Positions 21,045 through 28,888 of a stretch of DNA of 37,257 nt are shown here, piece after piece. Numbering within the stretch: the first letter of the stretch is position 1; each line of letters begins with the position of its first letter. The position numbers and the translations under genes are program-made. The stretch is taken from positions 1 to 37,257 of the forward strand of contig CALUVI010000020.1 of NCBI GenBank assembly GCA_944324185.1, read 5' to 3'. The notes under the pieces are model-generated. The model did no database searches. It saw nothing but the letters and a program-made list of their open reading frames with translations, and was not told where the DNA came from. Source of the DNA: Candidatus Gastranaerophilales bacterium. Lineage in GTDB: Bacteria; Cyanobacteriota; Vampirovibrionia; Gastranaerophilales; Gastranaerophilaceae.

Positions 21045-21122
21045 TTTAGAATATTATTAGTTTCTCAAACACGCTCCCGGCTCCGCCTCCCGCTATCGTT
21101 TCGAAACCAATAATATTCTAAA
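21045..21122. repeat. 78-nt palindromic element with GC-rich centre
   Basis: Left arm 21045-21064 and right arm 21103-21122 are 20-nt inverted repeats with a single mismatch, which is a G-U pair in RNA. The 38-nt centre is GC-rich (CGCTCCCGGCTCCGCC and onwards), in sharp contrast to the AT-only arms. It lies between the pyk terminator and the end of the phosphate permease gene. It may be a REP-like element or an extra terminator-like structure. Confidence 0.75.
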
Positions 21123-21145
21123 CTTCATTATGCAATATTCACAAA

Positions 21146-22153
21146 TTAAATTATTTTATAAATCAAATAATAGATTATAGAAGAAAGTATCATACAAGCA
21201 GGTATAGTAAGCACCCAGGCTGTAACGATATTTCCGACTATTCTCCACTTAACGGCATGAGCGTGGAAAGTAGAGCCGACACCCATTATTGCAGTTGATA
21301 TAACATGAGTTGTACTTAAAGGTATACCAAAATGCGATGCGGTTAAAATCAATCCAGCTGCTGAAGTTTCTGCCGCAAAACCGTGAATAGGTTTTAATTT
21401 AATAATTTTATGCCCCATTGTTTTGATGATTTTCCAGCCGCCGTTCATCGTTCCTGCTGCCATCATGAGTGCACAAATTATAATTACAAACAGTGGAATC
21501 TCAAAATCACCGTTAGGACCTTTATGCAAAACGCCGCCGGCAAGAAGCGCCAGAGTAATTATACCCATTGTTTTTTGTGCATCGTTTGAACCATGGCTCA
21601 ATGCCATTAAACCGGACGAAAGCAGTTGAAGTTTTCTAAAACGTTTGTTAATTCTCTGCGGATTAAAACGATACAAAAGCCTGAACAAAAACAGCATAAA
21701 CGAAAATCCGACACAAAAACCTAAAAGCGGGGATGTAAACATTGGTATAATAACTTTATCTATAAGTGTCGAAAAATGGACTGCACTTACGCCTGCTTTT
21801 ACAATAGTTGCCCCCAGAAGCCCGCCTATCAAAGCGTGAGAAGAACTTGAAGGCAAACCTAAGTACCAGGTTAAAAGATTCCACAGTACAGCAGCAAGAA
21901 GTGCGCAGAAGATAACCGTTAATGTAATCATCTCAGAATTTACAATACCTGAACCTATTGTTTTTGCAACATGTGTTCCAGTTAAAGCTCCTATAAATTC
22001 AAGGCTTGCCCCAAAAAGAACGGCATGTCTCGGGGATAAAACTTTTGTTGATACAACTGTCGCAATTGCATTGGCACAATCGTGAAACCCGTTTATAAAT
22101 TCAAAAATAAGTGCTATTGCTACTACAGCTATTAATAATAAAATCGTTATCAT
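21146..22153 (-). CDS. pit: PiT-family inorganic phosphate transporter
   Basis: Encodes 335 aa with about ten hydrophobic segments. Both halves carry the inverted-repeat PiT signature: GFHDCANAIATVVSTK near residues 22-37 and SHGSNDAQKTMG in the second half, plus the LGLPSSSSHALIGGL motif. These carriers take up metal-phosphate complexes with protons or sodium at the inner membrane. It starts 10 bases after the DUF47 gene ends, and the pair is a common two-gene unit. Length is typical for short bacterial PiT proteins that lack the big central loop. Confidence 0.95.
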   Translation of the reverse strand: MITILLLIAVVAIALIFEFINGFHDCANAIATVVSTKVLSPRHAVLFGASLEFIGALTGTHVAKTIGSGIVNSEMITLTVIFCALLAAVLWNLLTWYLGLPSSSSHALIGGLLGATIVKAGVSAVHFSTLIDKVIIPMFTSPLLGFCVGFSFMLFLFRLLYRFNPQRINKRFRKLQLLSSGLMALSHGSNDAQKTMGIITLALLAGGVLHKGPNGDFEIPLFVIIICALMMAAGTMNGGWKIIKTMGHKIIKLKPIHGFAAETSAAGLILTASHFGIPLSTTHVISTAIMGVGSTFHAHAVKWRIVGNIVTAWVLTIPACMILSSIIYYLIYKII

Positions 22154-22163
22154 AATTTCCAGC

Positions 22164-22805
22164 CTAACTCTGTTTCAAAGCAACATTTAAAATCGTATCA
22201 GAAATGTGATAGCAGGTATCAAGAGAGTTTTCAATATCTTTATAAATATCTCTCAGTTTGATAACCTCAAGTGCATCATATTTGCCGGAGAATAAATCTG
22301 AAATTGCTTTTCTATGAACTCCGTCGCCATAAGTTTCAAGTTCTTTCATTTCTATATTCAATTTTGTTATTAATTCAACATCGCTGACTTTCTTAAGACA
22401 TTTAATGATTTCACCCAGTTTGCAGGATGCCTTAACCAAAATAGAAGCCTGCTCTTTCATTTCATCCGTACACTCTTTCAATTTGTATACATCTAAGTTT
22501 AAGCAGGCTTTTCCGATTTTTTTATTAATTTTATATAAGTTAACAGCTATATATTGAATATCTTCACGTTCAAGCGGTGTAATAAAACTTTTATTCAATT
22601 GTTTTAGCGTTAATTTCAAAGATAAAGAACCTTTTTTCTTTGCTTTCAGAACATTTTCTTTTTTCTCTTCGTTAAGTCCGGATTCTATAATTTCTAAATA
22701 TAATTTTGCAGTTTCAATACAAAGTTCCGCACTGTTCTGGAATAATGTAAAAAACATTTTATCCTCCGGCGGCATGATATATGACATTAAATTAAATTTT
22801 GGCAT
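22164..22805 (-). CDS. DUF47 (PhoU-like) partner of the phosphate transporter
   Basis: Encodes 213 aa from the start chosen here, ATG 22805, because AAAGGAGGG lies ideally upstream; a longer frame to 22877 reads into promoter sequence and is rejected. The all-helical pattern, MPPEDKMFFTLFQNSAELC opening and a repeated helical hairpin with conserved acidic positions (MKELETYGDGVHRKAISDLF) fit DUF47, the PhoU-related family that usually precedes a pit gene and is thought to control it. Cytoplasmic. A palindrome, GTACAGTGTAC, lies 26 bases before the start codon and could be an operator. Confidence 0.9.
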   Translation of the reverse strand: MPKFNLMSYIMPPEDKMFFTLFQNSAELCIETAKLYLEIIESGLNEEKKENVLKAKKKGSLSLKLTLKQLNKSFITPLEREDIQYIAVNLYKINKKIGKACLNLDVYKLKECTDEMKEQASILVKASCKLGEIIKCLKKVSDVELITKLNIEMKELETYGDGVHRKAISDLFSGKYDALEVIKLRDIYKDIENSLDTCYHISDTILNVALKQS

Positions 22806-22830
22806 ACTTGCCCTCCTTTTAACCATACAC

Positions 22831-22841
22831 GTACAGTGTAC
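22831..22841. promoter_or_regulatory. Candidate operator palindrome upstream of the DUF47-pit unit
   Basis: The string GTACAGTGTAC is a perfect 5-base inverted repeat around one central base, placed between the DUF47 ribosome binding site and the upstream AT-rich region. The half-site resembles several regulators' sites, so no regulator is named. Confidence 0.3.
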
Positions 22842-22897
22842 ACAAAAAAAAGACGTTAATAAAGAGATAATTAACAAAATGTAATATACTGTTTTTA

Positions 22898-22906
22898 TGC
22901 TAAAAT
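22898..22906 (+). promoter_or_regulatory. Extended -10 promoter of the UDP-glucuronate decarboxylase gene
   Basis: TGCTAAAAT forms an extended -10 box with no good -35. The start codon at 22914 is only seven bases further on and there is no Shine-Dalgarno sequence, so the message may be leaderless. Confidence 0.45.
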
Positions 22907-22913
22907 TATAAAT

Positions 22914-23843
22914 ATGAAGAGAATATTAATAACAGGCGGTGCCGGCTTTATAGGGTCACACTTATGCAAAAGATTACTAAATGAAGGGAATTATGTAATT
23001 TGCCTTGACAACTTTTTTACAGGCAGGAAAAGAAATATTGAAACTTTGCTTCCAAACCCGAATTTTGAACTGGTTGAACACGATATCATTGAGCCGATTG
23101 ATATTAGAGTTGATGAAATATATAATCTTGCCTGCCCTGCAAGTCCGCCGCATTATCAATATGATCCGATAAAAACAATGAAAACCTCTGTTATCGGAAT
23201 AATCAATATGCTTGAACTTGCAGAAAAATATAATGCAAAAATTCTGCAGGCATCCACAAGCGAAGTCTACGGCGACCCTCTGGTCCATCCGCAGGTTGAA
23301 ACATACTGGGGTAATGTAAACCCTATAGGAATCAGAAGCTGTTATGACGAAGGAAAACGCTGCGCGGAAACTTTGATAACAGATTACAGGAGACAAAAAA
23401 ATATTGATACGAAAATTGTAAGAATATTTAATACATACGGTCCGAATATGGCTCCTGACGACGGCAGAGTTGTTTCTAATTTTATTTTACAGGCACTTAA
23501 CGGCATGGATATAACAATATACGGAGAAGGAGAACAAACCCGCTCATTTTGCTATGTAGATGACCTTGTTGACGGACTTATTAAAATGATGAACTCAAAT
23601 CTGTCAGGTCCGGTTAATCTGGGTAATCCGTCGGAAAGAACCATTAAAGATTTTGCGAAACTAATTCTTGAATTTACAAAATCTGATTCTAAAATCTCAT
23701 ATAAACCTCTGCCTTCTGACGATCCTTCCAAACGCCGTCCGGATATAACATTAGCTAAAACAGGGCTTGACTGGGAGCCTAAAATTGATATTTTTGAAGG
23801 TTTAAAAAATACAGTTGAGTATTTCAAAACTTTAGTTGACTAA
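22914..23843 (+). CDS. uxs: UDP-glucuronic acid decarboxylase (UDP-xylose synthase)
   Basis: Encodes 309 aa. It is a short-chain dehydrogenase/epimerase-type enzyme that converts UDP-glucuronate to UDP-xylose with bound NAD. The Rossmann motif GGAGFIG is at 8-14. The family-specific stretch [14 protein letters not shown] ... YWGNVNPIG ... RSCYDEGKR contains the catalytic Tyr144 and Lys148. The [18 protein letters not shown] block and a C-terminal [16 protein letters not shown] complete the fold. It probably supplies pentose for surface glycans, in line with the other envelope genes here. No neighbour shares its operon. A UDP-glucose dehydrogenase, needed to make the substrate, is not in the window. 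Confidence 0.92.
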   Translation: MKRILITGGAGFIGSHLCKRLLNEGNYVICLDNFFTGRKRNIETLLPNPNFELVEHDIIEPIDIRVDEIYNLACPASPPHYQYDPIKTMKTSVIGIINMLELAEKYNAKILQASTSEVYGDPLVHPQVETYWGNVNPIGIRSCYDEGKRCAETLITDYRRQKNIDTKIVRIFNTYGPNMAPDDGRVVSNFILQALNGMDITIYGEGEQTRSFCYVDDLVDGLIKMMNSNLSGPVNLGNPSERTIKDFAKLILEFTKSDSKISYKPLPSDDPSKRRPDITLAKTGLDWEPKIDIFEGLKNTVEYFKTLVD

Positions 23844-23983
23844 ATTTTTGTTTTTCAGAATTTTATAAGCTTCCCCCCCCTATTGTAAATTTTTGTAACA
23901 AAATTTCCAAAAATCCTAAAGTTTTTCCATAAAATGCCGTAAACAATAATATAAAATAATGGGAAAATTAAAAGGAGCAGATT

Positions 23984-26284
23984 ATGTCAAACGATAGCAT
24001 TTCAAGAGTGTATCAATTTTTAGCTAACCAAGGGGATTGGGTATCAGCAGCAGACAAAAACGGTGACGGTGCAGTTGTTAAAACTGAGTTCAGAAGTTTT
24101 ATGCAAGAGAATTTTGAATGGGATGGTGAAACGACAGAAGCCGGTAAAAATGATTTGATTAACAGCTTCTGGAATACTATTGATACAGATCAGAGCGGCA
24201 AAATCAGCGGTACAAATTTAAAAGATAAAAATGCTCTTAATAAAGATGAAATAGCTGCGATGCAGGACAGGATTGAGATGTATGAGATTTTAAATGATTT
24301 TACATCAACTCTATCAGCTCCTTCCGTAGTACAAGATGCAGCAGGTTGGAAAAAATCTGTTTCAGAAGGTCTTGGCGCTCTTGTGGAAACTTTTATTAAA
24401 CAAGGCGGAAAGCCGGATGAGCTTGAAGCATATCTTGAGGAAAAATCTGCTTCTGTAGAGCAGAAAGCAACTGCAGATTATTGTGCTAATGAATATATGA
24501 AAAAGACAATGACGGATTTAATTCAAGAGTACGGATATTCTTATGCGGAAGATGGAACATTGCAGGGTATAATCAATACTTATGTAAAAAATATACCGGA
24601 AGACAGTACCTTTGAAGATATTTATGAAACTGTAATGGAAATAATTGATGCATATACAGCAACTGCAGGCTTACCGGGCAGCGAAAATCCTGAATTATTA
24701 TCACAATACGGATATACATACAATGAAGATTCAGCTTTGAATGATTTACAAAAAAGTATTTTAAAGAAAAACTTAGAAAAATCTCTTGAAGAAATCAAAA
24801 ACAGAGCAGATTATGAGGCAAACAGTGCTTTATATGATTCAGCAATAAATGATTATATTACAAATCTGCTATCCGGAGCAAAATTCGGAGAATTTGAAGA
24901 ACTCCAAAAGTATGGCATTAAAGAGTTTGAAGCAAGTGACATCTACAAAACTGTAGAAAAAACTATTGAAGTTCAGGAAATCTTTAACAGCGAAGAATTT
25001 AAAAGTGCTCTAAGTGCCGGAATAAGTGCATCATTTGCAGAACGATTAGGGAATATAATGCCTGGAGAATTAGAAGCTTACGACAAATTAGTTGATGAAG
25101 CGCTGGCAAAAGCTACCAATGGTGAATTTGATGATGCAAACGGTAATTTAGACAGAACTAAACTAATTAACTGGATAGTAGAAGAAGCAAATGCAAATTT
25201 AACGGACTTTTATCCTAATGGTTTAGGCGATATGCCACTTGAAGATTTGAGCATAATGTATGATGCACTTGTTGAAAGTGCAAAAGAACAACAGGATGCC
25301 GCGAAAGTAAAAGAAGCTGCAATATCATATTGTAAAGCTCTTGCTGCCAAATCCGCTTCTTTAAAACAAGCCGTTATAGATATATTTGGCGATAATTATG
25401 CTTCTGAAATTAATAAATTACTAACCGGAGAAATTGACACAAAAATAGAAGAATTAAAAGCAAAAGCAAAAGAAATTGGCGATGCTTCTACATTTACAGT
25501 CACCGGATGGAACGGTCTTCCTGCTGACAATACAATTGTTGATCCTGGAAGTTCCGTAAATTACACAATTTCAGCAACAATAGACTCGCATGGAGCCCAA
25601 CAGCGTAATATAACTTATTCATTGTTAAATGTTTCTGGAGGAACTGCAACTTGTTCTCAATTCGGAGAATTAAGCATTACAGCAGGTTCTAATGAAGGAT
25701 ATATAACTCTTGAAGTTGCGGTTCTTGCAGATGGTATAATAATCGGTAATAAAACCATCACTTTAAAATGTGAAAAAACTATAGCCGGTTTAGTTAATTC
25801 AATTGGATATGATTCATGGGGCGGTTCATCAGAACACCTTGAAGTTTATGGTTTACCTGGAGTTGGTGACGGAGGCGCTCAGGTTACATCACAAAGCTTC
25901 GCTGATTTATATAATAACAATGCTGTTATTATGCTTCATCAGAAAAATAACAACGACAATTACACAGATACTGTAAAAGGCAGACTATCAGAACTTTGCG
26001 GTTATATAGTAAATGCTCTGGCAAGCAAAGGGCTGGACAAAGCAAAACTACAAAGTGCTTCTAATCACGTAATAGATACCTTAATGAGCAATTATGGCAG
26101 AAAAGGGAAAAGTGATGATAACACTGAAGGTACTGCATTAGGCACCCGAGTATGTAATAAAATTAAAAATGGCGAATTCGGCGGCGTAGTTAAATTTACA
26201 GACTTTAAACGAAAAGATTATCAGGTAAATATGGTAAGCTTCAAAGAAGTTGTTGATTTAATATTACAAGAATACGGATACTAA
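23984..26284 (+). CDS. Large EF-hand and Ig-like domain protein, unknown function
   Basis: Encodes 766 aa. I recognise no named family. Residues 24-35 (DKNGDGAVVKTE) form a canonical EF-hand calcium loop. Residues 67-78 (DTDQSGKISGTN) form a second that ends in Asn instead of Glu. A long helical region (about 85-495) contains repeated units with YGYSYAEDGTL and YGYTYNEDSAL. A beta-rich, Ig-like domain spans about 505-605, and the C-terminal part (about 610-766) has only a few Cys and ends QEYGY. There is no N-terminal signal peptide, so export, if any, must use another route. AAAAGGAG precedes the ATG. It ends at a bidirectional terminator and is monocistronic. It may be a surface or secreted calcium-binding protein, but this is inference. 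Confidence 0.85.
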   Translation: MSNDSISRVYQFLANQGDWVSAADKNGDGAVVKTEFRSFMQENFEWDGETTEAGKNDLINSFWNTIDTDQSGKISGTNLKDKNALNKDEIAAMQDRIEMYEILNDFTSTLSAPSVVQDAAGWKKSVSEGLGALVETFIKQGGKPDELEAYLEEKSASVEQKATADYCANEYMKKTMTDLIQEYGYSYAEDGTLQGIINTYVKNIPEDSTFEDIYETVMEIIDAYTATAGLPGSENPELLSQYGYTYNEDSALNDLQKSILKKNLEKSLEEIKNRADYEANSALYDSAINDYITNLLSGAKFGEFEELQKYGIKEFEASDIYKTVEKTIEVQEIFNSEEFKSALSAGISASFAERLGNIMPGELEAYDKLVDEALAKATNGEFDDANGNLDRTKLINWIVEEANANLTDFYPNGLGDMPLEDLSIMYDALVESAKEQQDAAKVKEAAISYCKALAAKSASLKQAVIDIFGDNYASEINKLLTGEIDTKIEELKAKAKEIGDASTFTVTGWNGLPADNTIVDPGSSVNYTISATIDSHGAQQRNITYSLLNVSGGTATCSQFGELSITAGSNEGYITLEVAVLADGIIIGNKTITLKCEKTIAGLVNSIGYDSWGGSSEHLEVYGLPGVGDGGAQVTSQSFADLYNNNAVIMLHQKNNNDNYTDTVKGRLSELCGYIVNALASKGLDKAKLQSASNHVIDTLMSNYGRKGKSDDNTEGTALGTRVCNKIKNGEFGGVVKFTDFKRKDYQVNMVSFKEVVDLILQEYGY

Positions 26285-26323
26285 AAAGAGAGGTTGTTCT
26301 TTATAAGAACAACCTCTCTTTTT
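26283..26323. terminator. Bidirectional terminator between the EF-hand gene and clpX
   Basis: A perfect 18-bp stem (26283-26300 with 26306-26323) and 5-nt loop, with A run and T run on its sides. It overlaps the last bases of both convergent genes. Confidence 0.92.
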
Positions 26324-27653
26324 ATGCAATTTCAGCTCTTGTTTTCTGGGAAATATCTGCCGTTTTATTCTGCGGAAGATGAATTAATTCAGCAGTATTA
26401 TCAAGCTCGTCCTGTCTTTCTACCATTTCCTTTGTTATAACAAATTTAGTTATGTCATGCTTTGTAGGTATATCATACATTACATCAAGCATTAATTCCT
26501 CAACGATTGACCTTAAAGCTCTTGCACCGGTCTTACGCTTGATAGCCTTTTGCGCAATCAAGTCAATTGCTTCCGGCTCAAACTCTAAATCAACGCCGTC
26601 CATCTTAAGCAGACATTGATACTGCTTTAGAACCGCGTTCTTAGGTTCTGTAAGAATCATTTTCAAAGTCTTTTCATCAAGAGCATCCAATACCGCATAA
26701 ACAGGGATTCTGCCGATAAATTCAGGAATTAAACCAAACTTCAGCAGATCTTCCGGCTGTAATTTTTTAAGAAGTTTTGCAGCCTGCTGCTCTTTCTCAG
26801 CCTGAGTCGGTGCGGATTTGCCGAACCCGATTGAAGAGCCGTCTTTAACTCTATGTTCAATGATTTTATCCAGATCAACAAAAGCTCCGCCTACAATAAA
26901 CAGGATATTGCTTGTATCAATCTGGATAAATTCCTGCTGCGGGTGTTTTCTGCCGCCTTGAGGAGGAACATTGGCAAGTGTACCTTCAATAAGTTTTAAC
27001 AAAGCCTGCTGTACACCTTCACCGGATACATCTCTTGTAATTGATGTATTTTCAGATTTTCTTGCAATTTTATCAATTTCATCGATGTAGATTATGCCTT
27101 TTTCAGCCTTTTTAGCGTCATAATCTGCATTCTGATAGAGCCTTAACAAAATATTTTCAACATCATCACCGACATAACCGGCTTCCGTAAGCGTTGTCGC
27201 ATCAGCTACTGCAAACGGAACATCAAGCATTTTAGCTAATGTTTGTGCAAGCAAAGTCTTACCGCTACCTGTCGGTCCTACAAGAAGAATATTTGATTTT
27301 TGGATTTCTACACCGTTAGTATCTTCCTGCCGGTTGTGTTTCAACCTCTTGTAATGGTTGTATACAGCAACTGAGAGAACTTTTTTTGCATCATCCTGAC
27401 CAACAATATGCTGATCTAAATATTCTTTAATCTCATGCGGTTTAGGTATAGATTTTTCATCAATATCGTCAGAAGCCTTTTCGTGTTTATCATTATTTTT
27501 TTCTTTTGTTTCAAAAAACTCTTCGTCCAATATTTCATTACAGAGTTCTACACATTCATCACAGATAAACACATCAGGTCCTGCTATCAATTTCTTGACC
27601 TGATCTTGCGTCTTTCCGCAAAATGAACATTTTAACCTATCGTTTGATGACAT
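26322..27653 (-). CDS. clpX: ClpX, ATPase subunit of the ClpXP protease
   Basis: Encodes 443 aa, full length. An N-terminal C4 zinc-binding domain (Cys 9, 12, 31, 34) precedes an AAA+ module with Walker A GPTGSGKT at 126-133, pore loop GYVG, Walker B IIYIDEID, and the IGF loop that docks ClpP. It unfolds tagged proteins and feeds them to ClpP. AAGGAG is placed ideally before the ATG. It lies downstream of clpP in the same direction with 83 bases between, occupied by a small hairpin repeat. It has both the zinc domain and the motor, unlike the short zinc-domain protein at 35972-36244. Confidence 0.97.
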   Translation of the reverse strand: MSSNDRLKCSFCGKTQDQVKKLIAGPDVFICDECVELCNEILDEEFFETKEKNNDKHEKASDDIDEKSIPKPHEIKEYLDQHIVGQDDAKKVLSVAVYNHYKRLKHNRQEDTNGVEIQKSNILLVGPTGSGKTLLAQTLAKMLDVPFAVADATTLTEAGYVGDDVENILLRLYQNADYDAKKAEKGIIYIDEIDKIARKSENTSITRDVSGEGVQQALLKLIEGTLANVPPQGGRKHPQQEFIQIDTSNILFIVGGAFVDLDKIIEHRVKDGSSIGFGKSAPTQAEKEQQAAKLLKKLQPEDLLKFGLIPEFIGRIPVYAVLDALDEKTLKMILTEPKNAVLKQYQCLLKMDGVDLEFEPEAIDLIAQKAIKRKTGARALRSIVEELMLDVMYDIPTKHDITKFVITKEMVERQDELDNTAELIHLPQNKTADISQKTRAEIA

Positions 27654-27683
27654 AAATTTCTCCTTGTCACTGTTTGTTTTAGA

Positions 27684-27715
27684 TTGCTGCGGTTCTTACG
27701 AACCTCGCAATGACG
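27684..27715. repeat. Imperfect hairpin repeat between clpP and clpX
   Basis: TTGCTGCGGTTC and GAACCTCGCAA form an imperfect stem around TTAC, followed by TGACG. The CTCGCAATGACG ending resembles a dispersed intergenic repeat ending that I have seen in many bacterial genomes, but only one copy is in this window. Confidence 0.45.
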
Positions 27716-27736
27716 GCTTTTCTGTTGCGACAGCCC

Positions 27737-28321
27737 CTAGCCTTCTTTTGTGATGACTTTATCAATCATACCGTATTCAAGAGCTTCCTGAGGAGTCATA
27801 ATATAGTCTCTGTCAGTATCTTTTTCAATCTTTTTGATTGATTGACCTGTATTTTCAGCCATAATTTCATTCAATGTCTTTTTAATTCTCAAGATTTCCT
27901 GAGCCTGAATTTCAATATCAGTAGCCTGACCCTGAGCGCCGCCTAACGGCTGATGAATCAATACTCTTGAGTGAGGAAGAGCCATTCTCTTACCTTTAGC
28001 TCCGGAGCATAAAAGAAATGCGCCCATAGAAGCTGCCTGACCTAAACAAATAGTCTGAACATCAGCTCTGATATGCTGCATTGTATCGTATATTGCTAAA
28101 CCTGCAGTTACGCTTCCGCCAGGGGAATTAATATAAAGCATAATATCTTTTTCAGGATTTTCGCTATCAAGAAGCAGAAGCTGGGCAACAATCAGGTTTG
28201 CAACCATATCGTCAACCGGAGTTCCTAAGAAAATAATTCTCTCTCTCAACAATCTTGAAAAAATATCAAAAGAACGTTCTCCTCTGCTTGATTGTTCAAT
28301 TACTACAGGTACAAAACTCAT
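27737..28321 (-). CDS. clpP: ClpP, proteolytic subunit
   Basis: Encodes 194 aa from ATG 28321, chosen because AAGGAA is nine bases upstream; a TTG two codons earlier is also in frame. The catalytic triad is visible as Ser98 (GQAASMGA), His123 (LIHQPLGG) and Asp172 (DTDRDYI). The oxyanion strand [11 protein letters not shown] is intact. It assembles into the tetradecameric peptidase chamber partnered by ClpX or ClpC. It probably shares a transcript with clpX downstream. Only one clpP is in this window, whereas photosynthetic cyanobacteria carry several clpP/clpR genes; paralogues elsewhere cannot be excluded. Confidence 0.97.
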   Translation of the reverse strand: MSFVPVVIEQSSRGERSFDIFSRLLRERIIFLGTPVDDMVANLIVAQLLLLDSENPEKDIMLYINSPGGSVTAGLAIYDTMQHIRADVQTICLGQAASMGAFLLCSGAKGKRMALPHSRVLIHQPLGGAQGQATDIEIQAQEILRIKKTLNEIMAENTGQSIKKIEKDTDRDYIMTPQEALEYGMIDKVITKEG

Positions 28322-28363
28322 TTTCAAAATTTCCTTTCTTATTTAAGTATAAAAGACAATAAC

Positions 28364-28391
28364 ATTATACATTACAAATTTTTATAAACAA
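28364..28391 (-). promoter_or_regulatory. clpP promoter
   Basis: On the minus strand TTGTTT (28386-28391), a 16-base spacer and perfect TATAAT (28364-28369), about 43 bases before the start codon. Confidence 0.5.
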
Positions 28392-28445
28392 ATAATCAGT
28401 TTGTATGATATTATCGTGTTTATTGGGTCAAAATAATTATAACAC

Positions 28446-28470
28446 AAAAGCTTCCGATTGGAAGCTTTTT
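28446..28470 (-). terminator. Terminator of the flavodiiron-rubredoxin unit
   Basis: A perfect 10-bp stem (28446-28455 with 28460-28469) with a 4-nt loop. On the minus strand it is followed by a short T stretch broken by G, beyond the rubredoxin gene. Confidence 0.6.
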
Positions 28471-28524
28471 AAGTAAGAGTTTTTGTCGGGTCTCCCCCGA
28501 CCTGCACTCTAATTTAAGTTAGCT

Positions 28525-28550
28525 GTAGTGTGGAGCTTGTTCCACACTAC
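28525..28550. repeat. Perfect hairpin, 10-bp stem
   Basis: GTAGTGTGGA and TCCACACTAC flank a 6-nt loop. There is no T run, so it is more likely a repeat-borne structure than a terminator. Confidence 0.5.
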
Positions 28551-28594
28551 TGAGGCTGCCCTCTCCCTCAGGTGGCGAGGGAAAAGAAAATAGG

Positions 28595-28640
28595 GTCATT
28601 CTGAACCCGATAGCCATTCAGGGGTGAAGAATCTCTATAA
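28595..28640 (-). repeat. Dispersed repeat R2, copy A
   Basis: Read on the minus strand it has GATTCTTCACCCCTGAATGG followed by CTATCGGGTTCAGAATGAC. It matches 36526-36567 and 37115-37156. Confidence 0.75.
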
Positions 28641-28645
28641 TTTTA

Positions 28646-28807
28646 TTATTCCTCAACCTCAAACATGTCTTTGCCAACTGAACATAAAGGGCAAACCCAA
28701 TCTTCCGGCAAATCTTCAAATGCTGTTCCCGGATTAATTCCGTTATCAGGATCACCTGCTGCCGGATCGTAAACATAATGGCATACTGTGCAAACATATT
28801 TTTTCAT
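28646..28807 (-). CDS. Rubredoxin
   Basis: Encodes 53 aa, a classic small rubredoxin. The iron ligands are CTVC (Cys 6 and 9) and CPLC (Cys 39 and 42), with the conserved YVYDPAAGD after the first pair and [10 protein letters not shown] before the second. AAGGAGGG at 28814-28821 is strong and well spaced. It carries single electrons in the cytoplasm. It lies directly downstream of a flavodiiron protein in the same direction, the usual redox partner, and the two probably form an oxygen- or nitric-oxide-reducing pair. Confidence 0.95.
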   Translation of the reverse strand: MKKYVCTVCHYVYDPAAGDPDNGINPGTAFEDLPEDWVCPLCSVGKDMFEVEE

Positions 28808-28888
28808 TATTAACCCTCCTTGTTTTTCTTTCTCTCCCTCTCCTTAAGAATAGGGAGGGGTGAGGTGTCCACCCGTATAGTTATAATA

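Larger units (their letters stand above)
28392..28645. other. Gap between clpP and rubredoxin with several hairpins
   Basis: No gene is seen. It holds an AAAAGCTTCC/GGAAGCTTTT hairpin (28446-28469), a GTCGGG/CCCGAC hairpin (about 28486-28501), a perfect 10-bp hairpin GTAGTGTGGA/TCCACACTAC (28525-28550), a CCCTC-rich module, and one copy of a dispersed repeat (28595-28640). Confidence 0.6.

Noticed and set aside
22806..22877. 24-residue extension of the DUF47 protein
   Set aside because: It contains the ribosome binding site and palindrome; AAAGGAGGG points to ATG 22805.
23873..23880. Run of eight C as a phase-variation tract
   Set aside because: It lies between genes, about 100 bases before the EF-hand gene, not within a frame or between recognisable -35 and -10 boxes.
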